DNA from: Odiellus spinosus
Lineage: Eukaryota; Arthropoda; Arachnida; Opiliones; Phalangiidae
Direction: 5' to 3'
DNA: 64,000 bases
Assembly: GCA_963920705.1 (NCBI GenBank)
Contig: OY987226.1
Location: 3,598,501 to 3,662,500, forward strand
Below, in pieces: positions 22,901 through 34,700 of this stretch (position 1 is its first letter; each line of letters begins with the position of its first letter). The position numbers and the translations under genes were made by a program. The notes under the pieces were generated by a model. That model searched no databases and had not been told where the DNA came from. It saw nothing but the letters and a program-made list of their open reading frames with translations.

Positions 22901-25900
22901 AAATGAGGTTAAGGTAAAAGGGCTAGTAATATGCAAATTAAAACTTAAATTTCAGCGGAAGCCCACAATTTTGAGGGCATTATTACAGACTTTGCTTTCC
23001 AAGCAATTGAAAATGCGTCTCTAGCAGTCGATTCATTCATGTTAATAACGTAAGATTACAAATTGTTGATACAAATATTTAATTAATAATATTAAATGTT
23101 TTGATGTATTGTAAATAATTTCTTATAATAGAGCCATTCTGGTGTCTTATTCTCTGGTGAAACATTTCGACTCTCAGAAAAGTTTTTCTCCGGTCATTAT
23201 CATCATTCGAAGAATAATAAGGTAATTTTTATTAACGTAATTATCGTCTGCTTTAGCGCGTATTTAGCCATCAATGTGGCAGTCTAAATTTACCCACCTT
23301 AAATTTGAATATTTAAACTCCCCTTTTATTTTAAATGAGTAGAATTTCTTTCTTCCTAATTTCGTTCGTTTTGTTCCACTAATTTTAAATTAGACAAACA
23401 TTACCAGTAAAAATTTGTCTTTCTGCTATAGGCATAGACATATTTTGAAATTACGTTTTCGCGAAGGGTTTGTGGCCAATTTCTGGGTTTGAGAAGTTTA
23501 TTTTGTAGCGGGGAACTCCAACTGTACGACGAAATCGATTGCGTAAGCCCGCGATTTTTCCGAAGCTCGTAAAACCTTATTTCCCGGACCCTAAGGGAAA
23601 CATTCCCTTAAAAACGGTCTAATTAATTAGGCCAATTATCGCGGTTGGCTAATTAGGGTCCTATCTTCTCCGGATCTTTTCCTAGGGTGTTGAAGTCGCG
23701 TTCCTCGAATAGCTACGTTCTTAATCTACAAAATGAGCCCTTCCATCTTTAAATAGACCCAACCAAAGTTAAGTTATACATTTTTAAATGAAAGTGTTCA
23801 GAATTAGAAGCGTTCAGAATTAGGCGACCCTACCATATATCTATATTTTTCCACTACTCAGATTTCTACCTTGCGAAATTCTGCTAATCTGCGTGGTACT
23901 CGTACTACCGTTATTGGGATCGGGACCATTCTTCAAAGCAGGAATGATGAACCAAGCCAACAGTTGCAGACAAAATTGGTGGTACAACCTACTATTTATC
24001 GTTAATTTCGAGTCTTTGAATCAAATGGTAAGATTAACTAACGCGTACCTTTCAGGCTTCTATATAATCATGGATTTTAACAATATATTTTGTAGTGTCT
24101 TCCACCCACTTGGTACTTATCAATAGACGTACAACTATTCCTTTTAGGCATCATTTACTTCCTAATTCTTTTCAGGTACTATATATAGCTTACGCAAATT
24201 GGAAGACAAACGAACTAATTTGATTGGATGGGAGTATCTAAATTTACGGAATAGTCTTACCAATTTTGTTTTTGTTTTTCGAAAATATGATCTGAAAATG
24301 GAACTTAACATTTATCTGTACCAGAAGCCGATGAAACCCTCCTTTGAAGTCTACTACTCCAATGTTCCATATAGCGCTCCTCTTTGTATGGGTAAAATTC
24401 CCAATTTTACGAGTTAGAAGGGGTCCTACTTCATCCCCCCCTGTCTACGGAAAATTGGAAATTCTCTCTCTCCACAAACGACGACGTTTTTTGGACGAAC
24501 TCCAAGGCTGCTAGAGATATTCGCTCGACGAGCTCCCGCTCCGAAAACATCTACCGTTAGGAGGCGTACGAATCGCGCCTTTTGAGAATAACCCATACAG
24601 AGAGGGGTAGACAAGACCTGGGAGTAATAGACTTCAAAGGAGGGTTTCATCGGCTTCTGTCTGTACATAAAAAGGTATCTGTTTCGTGAATCAGGGTTAG
24701 AATCAGCTTACACGCGCATATCAATCTCAACTAATTTTTATACCTTCATTATCTGTCTAAACGGATTTCATTTTTGTAATCAGATATTAACGATACTCAA
24801 AACAGATAACTGTCAATTTAACCAGAAGCCGATGAAACCCTCCTTTGAAGTCTATTACTCCCGGTCTTGTCTACCCCTCTCTGTATGGGTTAGTTTCAAA
24901 AAGCGAGATTCGTACGCCTCCTAACGGTAGATATTTTCGGAGCGGGAGTTCGTCGAGCGAATATCTCTAGCAGCCTCGGAGTTCGTCAAAAAAACGTCGT
25001 CGTTTGTGGAGAGAGAGAATTTCCAGTTTTCCGTAGACAGGGGGGTATGAAGTAGGACCCCTCCGATCTCGTAAAATTGTGAATTTTACCCATACAGAGA
25101 GGAGCGCTATATCGAACATTAGAGTAGTAGACTTCAAAGGAGGGTTTCATCGGCTTCTGATTTAACTCTTATTTTTTTTTTTTGCGAAATAATGCGCAAA
25201 TACTTTCTTTAAGCGATTATTAATTTAAAAAAGCATTTTACAGTTGGTTGGCAGAAAGAAAACTCAGTTAAAAGACAGACTAAAATTATGTAAATAAATT
25301 TCCTTCAGATAAGCGCTTAAAGAGATTAAAAAAAATCAGGTTTATCCGATGGATTTTAAGTACAAATCAAAACAATTTGTGGAAAAATTTGAATTATAAA
25401 ACCTGGATATTTTACGATTATCTCAAAATTATAGGATATAATAGGAATTATAGGAATCCCTGTAAAGATAGAAATATTTCCTCGTGTCAAGTTTTACAAT
25501 GGATAATGTATTAAGCCTGTCTATAGCTCTAACAAAAATTGAATCTCCCAATGGATCGCAGCTAAGCCTATTTCGCAAGTAAAAGCTGATAACTTGATAT
25601 TTGTATTTTTTACAAACAAAACCAAACTTATTGATTTGGAATTAGGAGAGTTCCGTTTTCAGCCCATAAAGTTGCGCGTTAAATCAAAATCAATAAAGGA
25701 GTTAAAATCTTTGATTATTTCAGAAACAAAACTCTAGGTAAAATATTCCTATTGGTCATGTTGATCTCTTCTATGGCGTCTAGTGGTCTCATAACCTACA
25801 TGATGGACTATCCCCCAACATTTTTACTGCAACATAACGATTTAAGGTGAAAGAGGTCAAATACTTTGATCTAAGCTACGTTCACACTAGTATTTCTTAA

Positions 25901-28900
25901 TCGATTTGAAACGGTAAAAATCAAACCGATATTTTAATCGCCAGGAATCGTTTTAAGCCTCTTCGCGTATTATCTTTATAAATCGATTTATCGTAGCTTC
26001 ATCTATCGGTTGTTGAAACCAGCCGAATCGGTACGAAACTGGTTCCCGAAGCAATTTCGAGAAATCGAATCGAATCGATTCGAGAAAAGACGGTTCCCGT
26101 TCACACGACTCTAACGAAACGTTTTGAAATGGTTTAAATCGATTCCAAGGCCTAGTATGAACGCGGCTTCTTCATATCCTACAAATTAGTTTGTCTATAT
26201 AGCTAAAATAAGTGTTCGACATGAGCTTTCAGGTTTATGATAAGCTACATGAAAATATACTTTTTTCTACCCTACATTCACATGGGAGTCTACGCCATTG
26301 GATTATACCTCGGGACATTCTTAGCCAGAAATCCCAAAATTAAGCTTTCTATGGTAAGTTTGGACTATTATTTAGTTATCCTGTGAACAGCGAGTTTCTG
26401 ATATGATATTTGCACAAAAGTTATTGATCATGGTGATTCACTTATAGTATTAACAGAAGCCGATGAAACCCTCCTTTGAAGTCTACTACTCTAATGTTCG
26501 ATATAGCGCGCCTCTCTGTATGGGTAAAATTCCCAATTTTACGAGATATGAGGGGTCCTACATCATACCCCCTGTCTACGGAAAATTGGAAATTCTCTCT
26601 CTCTCCACAAAAGACGACGTTTTTTTGACGAATTCCAAGGCTGCTAGAGATATTCGCTGGACGAACTCCCGCTTCGAAAATATCTACCGTTAGGAGGCGT
26701 ACGAATCGCGCTTTTTGAAACTAACCCATACAGAGAGGGATAGATAAGACCCGGGAGTAATAGACTTCAAAGGAGGGTTTCATCGGCTTCTGGTATTAAA
26801 TTAATTAATACTAATGGCTACTTCATGGTTGAGAAAACAGTTTATTTAATAAACGTTTCTGAATTTCCTGGGATTTTTTTATCGGTTTCATTACAAGGAA
26901 TGATTGTTTGTTGGCCCAAATATTTAGAAATAACTACTTTTATGCATGGAACAGAGAGCCAATTCGATGCAATGGGGTTTTATGGCGGACCTATTATAGT
27001 TTCATCCAATTTAGCCCAAATTCCATTTTATTTGTGGACCATATCAAAATTCGACAACTTTTCCCAGACCTTTAAACAATTTTAAAATTCCCCGACTTAT
27101 ATTTACACCTAATTTATAATTACGTGACTTTTCCAGGTCTCTGTGAACCACGTATTTCATCAGATTTAGCCCAAAATTATTTAAAATAACCAATTCTTTC
27201 CAATTATACAGAATTAATTTGAACACGTATACTTTACCAACAATAACCCTAAGCAAAAATCTGCCAATCGGGGATTTTTACATGATCTTTCGGTCAAACA
27301 CGACCGATATTGTCAAATGGTGGCTGCCATTGAAAATGGACTTCATACAAACAAGACTATATTATACAATCCCCAAAATTCAAGTGGAAAAAAGTTTATC
27401 TATAAAGTTTACTACAGTAAACTATAGTTTACGAAAATCGGATATTATCATATTTAACTAAAAATCAGCAGAACTGCGCAGGAATTGCCATAAATATCCT
27501 ACATATAAATTGAATATAAGTACTTGTGACTTGCATGGGGGGGGGGGGTCCATTCCGACAATTGAATTAAGAGTCCAGAGGGTATACAAATTTAAAACGT
27601 CTTTGGTTTGGCCTTAATCGCGTCCAATTTTATATTTTTAGTGGACGGCTGTGATAGGATGGCTAGTGGCAATATCATCGGCTCTCGCCATAGTCTACGG
27701 GACCTACCCTTGGAATAATGGAAAGCCATATAGCCCGATCGAAGCCATAATCTTTTCCGCCTTGCAGAGGACAGTATGGGGGGCAAGTTTGGCTTGGGTT
27801 GTTTTGGCTTGCTTCGCCGGCAAAGGAGGTAATTTATTTAATTATTTTAATTGTAATTTAGAGAGAATTACTTCATTTAAAAGGTTTTTAACCTTCCTTC
27901 CATTCCTAAGTACCATTAGAACTATTCTATTTAGGCGTAGAATTCGAATTTCATCAACTATTAATCTCAAAATTATTAATGCGGCTTTTATCTTTCGAAT
28001 ATTATCGAGAGATCTCTCACATTCTGTGATTTTTTTTACTGTTAAAAGTATACTGTAAAAAATATTTAAAAATTATCTTACCTTGTAGTTTTTAGGCGGA
28101 AAGTCTGGTTGTTTCTCGTAATGTTCAAAATCCTCCATGTTCAGTCTCTTTATCACCATTATATAACCGATATTGTTTAATTAACGGTCACAGAAAACGC
28201 GTCTGCCATCCACTTGGTTTTGTTGGTTCATTTAATACTTTTCCCGCACTGTTTTGGCCGTTAGAGGGCGCTTATGAACGCCAGGTTTTGTTATTCATCT
28301 ATTTGCGTTCGGGAACCATGGCCGGGTCTGATTCAGTAACCTCGTTAAATGTTAATTGATTCCCGCGACCCTCTGCGAGGTAGGACCGCTTAAAATCTTG
28401 ATCCATCGATGAATGGCCTCTCCAGTGGCCATACGTGACCCTTCAGAGACGTTCCAAGTTGAAATAAAGAAAACACTGAAATGAAAAATTAAATTAAAAT
28501 CACACAAATTACAATATAATTACCGGTCAAAAATGACTTATTTTTAATATTAATTAGTTATTGGTTAATTATTCGGCATAATTATATACGTAATATATTA
28601 AACATAGCAAAACAATTCTAATTTACAAATCTCTAGCCTTTAAAACATAAAATAATTAAATTAGGCTTAAGCCTTGTGTTAGGCTTAATCGATATTTGAA
28701 ATTATTTGAAATGAAAATCACGTGACTCGAGTCTCGCGAAAATACGCAAAACCGCGGGAAAAATAAATTCAATTCAAACCCGGCACGTGTTTTGAAATAA
28801 AATCTTAAATTCAACGGGCGTTTTTAATATTCAACCGGAGTTTTGCAACGAAGTTTATCATAACGCATCTATCTTTGCGTTTGAATTTTAGAGCTCCCCA

Positions 28901-29886
28901 TAAATGGACAGACAAATTATATAATTTAGATGAAATTCGTTATATCGATAGTTCCAAACCCACCACCCCAATGTGGGTCTCAATCGATCTCTACAAAAAC
29001 CTTTCATTACTGCCAAAAGAGACTCATATTTGACGCTGTTATATCATTTATGACAATTAATAATTCCTTCCAGGAGTTATCACTTCGTTTCTCTCGTGGC
29101 GAGCATTTCAACCCTTAGTGCGCGTATCATTTCTACTGTATCTGGTTCATATTCCCGTAATCATGTTCGTGAACTTTAGTAGCCTAGGAGCGATTGTGAT
29201 GAATCACCAATATTTCGTAAGTTTTATCATTATTCCTTGACGTCACTTTTTAGATCGTGACATATTTCACAAAAATAATTAACGACAAGTATGGTAACGA
29301 TATCAGCAAAGAGAAACGCTGCCGTCATAGATAACCAAGCTCTCTTCCCAGAGATTTCGAGCCAGGTAAGGCGGAAATTCTTCGGTTGATATTTAAATAT
29401 TTAAGTGGACTTAATTAGACGATTGAGTACCTCAAATTTATCGGTTCCGGTACACTAGAATTTAGGTGGTATTCGTTACTTGATGTTATAATTACTTTTG
29501 TTAAATATGTTGATATACCTCCACCAGAATTACCGGTGTAACTGAGGTCCATTCCCCCCAGTAATAGTTTTGGGCCCTCTAAATTTATAAAATGAGAGTC
29601 AAAGGGCAACGAAGCTAAATCCCTACATTGATTAAACTAATTACAATTTCCCTTTTAGGTATACAACTTTTTCGGGGCGTTATGTTGCAGTCATATCGCT
29701 GCCGCGCTGATAAGAGTTTTATTCGAATCACCCGTCGTTCAATTGGAAGCCATGTTCTTTGCTCGACTTAATAAGAAGACTACCAGTAAACCAGCAGTGA
29801 CAAACGATCCTGCGGTTCCGGAAAAAGTTATTAATAGTCGAGACGTATTGGAGATGGAAAGAATTCAGAGCCAAAAAGATATTTAA
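19926..29886 (+). CDS. NRF3: NRF-6-like transmembrane acyltransferase, 15 exons, 748 aa
   Basis: Exons: 19926-20229, 20375-20613, 21181-21295, 21722-21809, 22032-22126, 22194-22367, 22956-23049, 23132-23221, 23862-24027, 24096-24175, 25724-25846, 26233-26353, 27642-27828, 29074-29216, 29659-29886; total 2247 nt with consistent phases. Signal peptide about residues 1-24. NRF domain about 75-240 with cysteines 81, 128, 149, 203, 208 and 233 and an N-glycosylation site (NAT, exon 2). First membrane helix about 247-270. The acyltransferase-3 domain begins near residue 312, with Arg318 and His329 forming the R-x10-H motif (GIRYITATWVILGH). Later signatures: CRQNWWYN, YPPTF, GVYAIGLYLGTF, AGKGG, SWRAFQPLVRVSF, LFESPV. 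The equivalent of the usual FFxxSG stretch reads SFMLITA. The tail is hydrophilic. Almost every exon is very similar to NRF4. Substrate unknown. Confidence 0.9.
20635..20971 (-). mobile_element. MITE-A copy 6 (NRF3 intron 2)
   Basis: 337 bp, both ends TAGATG subtype, 7-bp duplication ATATAAG. It lies 21 bp after the exon 2 donor. The same intron position in NRF4 lacks it. Confidence 0.92.
21411..21685. repeat. Inverted-repeat element in NRF3 intron 3
   Basis: AATAGATAAATATATAAAA at the left is inverted at the right (TTTTATATATTTATCTATT), enclosing about 240 bp that is more GC-rich than its surroundings. NRF4 lacks it at the same intron position, so it is probably an insertion. No clear target duplication. 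Confidence 0.5.
22684..22770. repeat. Inverted repeat in NRF3 intron 6
   Basis: GTATGTTCCGTTTCCGG pairs with CCGGATACGGAACATAC about 50 bp later. NRF4 intron 6 is much shorter and lacks it. The rest of 22380-22900 has no recognizable content. Confidence 0.4.
23691..23832. repeat. Conserved ~140-bp intron 8 block, NRF3 copy
   Basis: Counterpart of 13013-13152 and ends about 30 bp before exon 9. The sister gene NRF4 does not have it in intron 8. Confidence 0.7.
24322..24659 (+). mobile_element. MITE-A copy 7 (NRF3 intron 10)
   Basis: 338 bp, 7-bp duplication TCTGTAC. It forms an inverted pair with copy 8, 163 bp downstream. Confidence 0.92.
24823..25159 (-). mobile_element. MITE-A copy 8 (NRF3 intron 10)
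   Basis: 337 bp, 7-bp duplication ATTTAAC, opposite orientation to copy 7. Confidence 0.92.
25872..26169. mobile_element. MITE-I copy 1 (NRF3 intron 11)
   Basis: Inverted ends AAGCTACGTTCACACTAG / CTAGTATGAACGCGGCTT, about 298 bp, with interior AATCGATTTGAAACGG mirrored. Similar over its length to 48411-48704. Confidence 0.75.
26454..26792 (+). mobile_element. MITE-A copy 9 (NRF3 intron 12)
   Basis: 339 bp, 7-bp duplication GTATTAA. Confidence 0.92.
27537..27548 (+). repeat. G12 tract in NRF3 intron 12
   Basis: Twelve consecutive G followed by TCCATTCCGACAAT, about 95 bp before exon 13. The same position in NRF4 has sixteen G. Confidence 0.9.
28240..28310. mobile_element. MITE-J end fragment (NRF3 intron 13)
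   Basis: GGCCGTTAGAGGGCGCTTAT followed by GAACGCCAGGTTTTG, matching one end of the family. The remainder of this 1.2-kb intron (27829-29073) holds nothing recognizable. Confidence 0.5.
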
Positions 29887-29936
29887 ATATTGAATTTTTT
29901 AAATTACCCTGAAACTTAAAACAATAGCTTTGACGT

Positions 29937-29942
29937 AATAAA
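29937..29942 (+). terminator. Possible polyadenylation signal of NRF3
   Basis: AATAAA 51 bp after the stop codon. Position fits; there is no cDNA to confirm use. Confidence 0.4.
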
Positions 29943-30174
29943 ATTCGAATCTTTCCCATACCTTTACGAATGGCCCCCTTTGTATTACCATTCAGTAATT
30001 ACGATTTTAATGTTTGGTTCCTTGGTTTGGTTAATAAATTGTTCAACATATTGATTTAGACCTAAAAGTTCTTCCCTCGTACACTGTTTTCAAACATGAA
30101 TAAATTAAAAATAACCCGCATTCAACCTGAAGTGGTTTTTTCCTCAATGATTAAGCCTATTCCTTTGGTAATAC

Positions 30175-30511
30175 CAGAAGCCGATGAAACCCTCCTTTGA
30201 AGTCTATTACTCCCGGGTTATGTCTACCCCTCTCTGTATGGGTTATTCTCAAAAGGCGCGATTCGTACGCCTCCTAACAGTAGATGTTTTCGGAGCGGGA
30301 GCTCGTCGAGCGAATATCTCTAGCAGCCTCGGAGTTCGTCGAAAAAACGTCGTCGTTTGTGGAGATAGAGAATTTCCAATTTTCCGTAGACAGAGGGGAT
30401 GAAGTAGGACCCCTTCTAGCTCGTAAAATTGGGAATTTTACCCATACAGAGAGGAGCGCTATATGGAACATTAGAGTAGTAGACTTCAAAGGAGGGTTTC
30501 ATCGGCTTCTG
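30175..30511 (-). mobile_element. MITE-A copy 10
   Basis: 337 bp, 7-bp duplication GTAATAC. Confidence 0.92.
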
Positions 30512-30912
30512 GTAATACTATGGGAGCATATTTAAATGCAGATTAAACCCAAGTCACGCGTTCGTAGCAGCCCTCTCGTGATTAACTTCTTGACAAGGCC
30601 CGGATCGAGTCAGGCTGCGTATCTACTCTACTTCAAGCCTCGTTTTCATGAGAACGATTTGCGAGAAAAATCCAAAGATTAGAGAGAAAAAACACAAAAA
30701 CATCAGAGCTATCTTTCGACTTTGATTTGGTTGTTCATATATAAATCGCTTCAAACGTCGCTCTCATGAAAACTAGGCTTTTCACGTTGCAATCGTGGCG
30801 CATTCAAATATTCCGTTCAACAGCTAGCAAGGGTTTACGCAATCGATCTTCCAAAATCGCCTTACACCTCTCAAAACCTCCAATTTCTTCGTGTTAAAAT
30901 AATATCCCATTT

Positions 30913-31764
30913 GTACGATCTCCTCTTTCATTAATAGGTTTTTGCGCGTATTTATTTAATCAGATGCAAAGCTAGAGGAAAGTTTTACAAAAATGTATTT
31001 CGCGCGCTTTTGTTTTCTCTACCTTGACGTCTCAAATATCACCGCCGTAAAAACGAAGCATTTTTTCAATTTTTACGACTTATCTTAAGAAATATTTTTC
31101 CTTGTTATTTTAGTTTTTTTTTTTTTTGTTTTTTTTCAGAAGTAAATTCGTAATGGAGGTTTAGAATTGACTTAAGCTACTTTCACAACCAATTCTAATT
31201 AGGATGTTCTATCAGACATGTTTTAGTGCATTGTTTTCCAATCTTTTGATTATTACCGCGGATAAATGGAAAATAGTTTGATTTACGTTGAACCAAGTCA
31301 CTTCATTACCCCAGATGAAATTTATGTAATATTTTAATCTTTACAACAAATTTAGTAGGCCTAAACGTCTCGTAAAAATTAATTTTCCGTGACAGAGAAC
31401 AATAAATTTTACTTTTATTTTTACTTCCGAGTCTACAAGCGTGGGAAAAAAAGGTAAGAATGATTGTGGACCCATATTTACAACTTTACAAGAGTTGGAA
31501 GGCGAGGAAAATTTTCGTTTTTTGACTATCCAAGTGTGAACGAAGCTTAAAATATTTTCATTCCAACCAAAACATTCGAAAGAGAGAGCAGCCGGAATTG
31601 CCCAATCGGAACGTCGCTTCCTGACTTACGCAACGCGAGCGTAGTGATAAATCAACTTCATTTAAATTTTTGGGTCTAAAGAAATTCGGTTTCGAATAGG
31701 AGTCTCGATATTCATTTGAAAAACTATTTCAATCAAATCAGTTTGATTTTAAACAGCACCCATC
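30913..31764 (+). promoter_or_regulatory. NRF4 upstream region, conserved with NRF3
   Basis: Blocks 30920-31100 and 31618-31764 match the NRF3 upstream region closely; between them about 500 bp is unlike it. Shared parts include CTACCTTGACGTCTCAAATA and CTTACGCAACGCGAGCGTAG. These shared blocks are the best candidates for common regulatory sequence of the pair. Confidence 0.6.
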
Positions 31765-34700
31765 ATGACACGAAACGTATTCTGCCTGTTATTGTTAACT
31801 CTATCGTTTAAAACAATGATTTTACCTACTTCCGGTGAAGAATTTAGCGTCTTACAGGAAGCGGTAGTCGAAGAATCGGAAGAAATCGCCTTTCAAAAAC
31901 TATTAGTAATGGAAGATAAATTGACGTCGATGGTGGAGGGTTTAATTAAGAAAGCGCTACCAGTTTTAATAAGCAAGGGCTCGGAAAGCGATGTTAGTCC
32001 CAAGTGCATGGGCTCTCTAATGAAGACTTTAATTGCCTTGAAGGATATGAAATTGTGGGCGTTTAAACGTGAGTATACATTTCTCAAAAATATAATTGTT
32101 TAGTTACGAATGGGAAAGTATAGACTAGCTATTTTTAATCAAATTGAACTGATATAAAATATTCATTAAGTAAAAATATTATCTAAAGGCATCAATCAAC
32201 GATAATATTCATTGGAAAGGTAATACTTTCTAGATTAAGTACTTTAACGAAAAAAACCGAGCGAAAGCTACCTTATCACGTGTCAGAAAGGGTGAGAATC
32301 AACTATAGTCACGCGACTTTAGTAATGACGTAGTATTGCTGGGAATTTTTATTTTAAAAATTTCGAAAATGGCGATTATAAAATATGAATTTTCAATATT
32401 ACGGTAATAATTTTTATGACGTATGCATATATATTTTCAGAGGTATATAATAACCCCCTTCGGGGGGAAGTATGAAAGCCCCTATACTACCAATGCTAAA
32501 AATCACGAACAACAAGAGCCCGCTGCTGACTATCTAGGCCACTAGCTCGCGCTGGACTTCTCAATGTCGCTACTCTAGTAAATGGTCTTTGTATAAACAA
32601 GACGGCTCTATTTGTGTTTAGAACTTCCTGTTTCGGGAGTCAGGCTGTCTGTTAAAATGGAGTCGAAGGTTGACTTCAGCTCGCGAGTTCCGGAAGTGCG
32701 CGTAGGGAAATTTTAGTGAGGTTCAAAATGGTGTAACTATTTTTTGGGAGTAAAGCGGCGTGTCGATCCGCCGCCATTTACGCCGGGCACTCGTTGTTCG
32801 TCGATTTTGCCTACCTTTCATACTTCCCCCCGAAGGGGTTATTATATACCTCTGATATTTTGAATCGTTTTCCAACGATCTTTCCGAAAATGCGACTCAA
32901 TTTACATTTAAACAGTCTTAATTTCGAGGTTGAATAGTTGAAATCTCTCTCGTAAAAAATATGGTGAAAATTTGTACCAATTTTTACACAAAACCACAGC
33001 ATTTTCAATAAGTTTAAAGGAAATTAATTTTGATACGTGTCATCATTTAAATTAAGACGAAGTAATTTTGCTTGCCATTCACGTGTAGATAGAAGTAAGG
33101 CGATTGGTTTTAATGTACCAGCATAAAATTACTGTAATTACTTTCCGGTTGGCGTAACGACAATAGGGTATAGGTGATTAGTCACCTGAATATTCCCAAC
33201 AAAGATTCTCAAACCGGCGAGATGCGTGTAGTTCTTTTAAGAGTGATTGATTAACAACAAGGTCATTTCCGAGACATCAAACGACTTAATTTTTATAAAG
33301 TTAACAAGTTTCCGACTCATAATAACACGTAATAACAATGAAATAAAAAAAATTGTAGATATTTGTCTTCTATTTGCGTTAAATTACATTTCCTTTCGTT
33401 CGAGTATTATTCGCTTCGCGGTTAAGTGAGCAATGTCCATCCAATTATTACAACGCAAATGATCGCACGCTCAATTTAACACAACGTGTCAAAAGAAGAA
33501 CAAAACCGAACAGAACACTTACAATAATGTTCAACTCTGATTAAAGGGATACTTTAATTTAAAGTCAGGCTGTCATGCGATTTTCATGACCTACAAATGG
33601 AAATTGAGTAGCATTTTCGGAAAGATCGTTAAAAAACGATTCAAAATATATATACACATGTCATAGAACAAAATTACAGCGACAGTAAAAATACATATTT
33701 TAAAATCATCATTTTCGTAATTTTTAAAATAAAAATTCCCCGCAATTCTACGTCATCACTATATTGTCAGAAGCCGATGAAATCCTCTTTTGAAGTCTAC
33801 TACTCTAATGTTCGATATAGCGCTCCTCTCTGTATGGGTAAAATTCCCAATTTTACGAGATCGGAGGGGTCCTACTTCATACCCCCCCTGTCTACGAAAA
33901 TTGGAAATTCTCTCTCTCCACAAACGACGACGTTTTTTTGTCGAACTCCGAGGCTGCTAGAGATATTCGCTCGACGAACTCCCGCTCCGAAAATATCTAC
34001 CGTTAGGAGGCGTACGAATCGCGCTTTTTGAAACTAACCCATACAGAGAGGGGTAGACAAGACCCGGGAGTAATAGACTTCAAAGGAGGGTTTCATCGGC
34101 TTCTGATATTGTGGATATTGTAGAACCTATAGTGGGTTCTCGCGCACGCTGGCACGTGACGTGATTAGGTCGCTTTCGCGCGATCTTTTTCGTAAAAGTA
34201 CTTAATCCAGAATGCATTTTAAGTTATCAAAAACTTAAATATATAAATACATGCCATGAAAGATGCAAATTCAATTGAAAAGAATTAAATTGGATTGTTT
34301 TTTTTAATCTTAAAAAGTCATAATTAAATTTTTCAGGTCCACAGAATTGTTGAATTAATTTGCTGAATTAATTTCGGAAGTAACATATATCAATTTTAGC
34401 GTGAAGATTTTATAAGGACAATATGTTTTCTATCGAAGTCACGCTTATCTAAAAATTACTTCATACATTGTCGCTTAAGTATGACGGTTTTGTTGATTAA
34501 AAATTGAATAATTAGGGTACGATATTAAAATTCAGTTTATCATATAATTAAATAACGTTAAATAACGTGACCAAACTTCTTAAAAATGGTTATTGTAACC
34601 ATGTGATCTGTTTTGATTAAGTACATATATCTAAGACAAGGGTTAACTACTAGCTTTGGTAATTCTAAATAACCCTAACTTTAAGTAGAACTCTGAATAG

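Larger units (their letters stand above)
29887..31764. other. NRF3-NRF4 intergenic spacer
   Basis: Contains MITE-A copy 10 (30175-30511), about 400 bp of unremarkable sequence, and the NRF4 upstream region. No gene seen. Confidence 0.6.
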
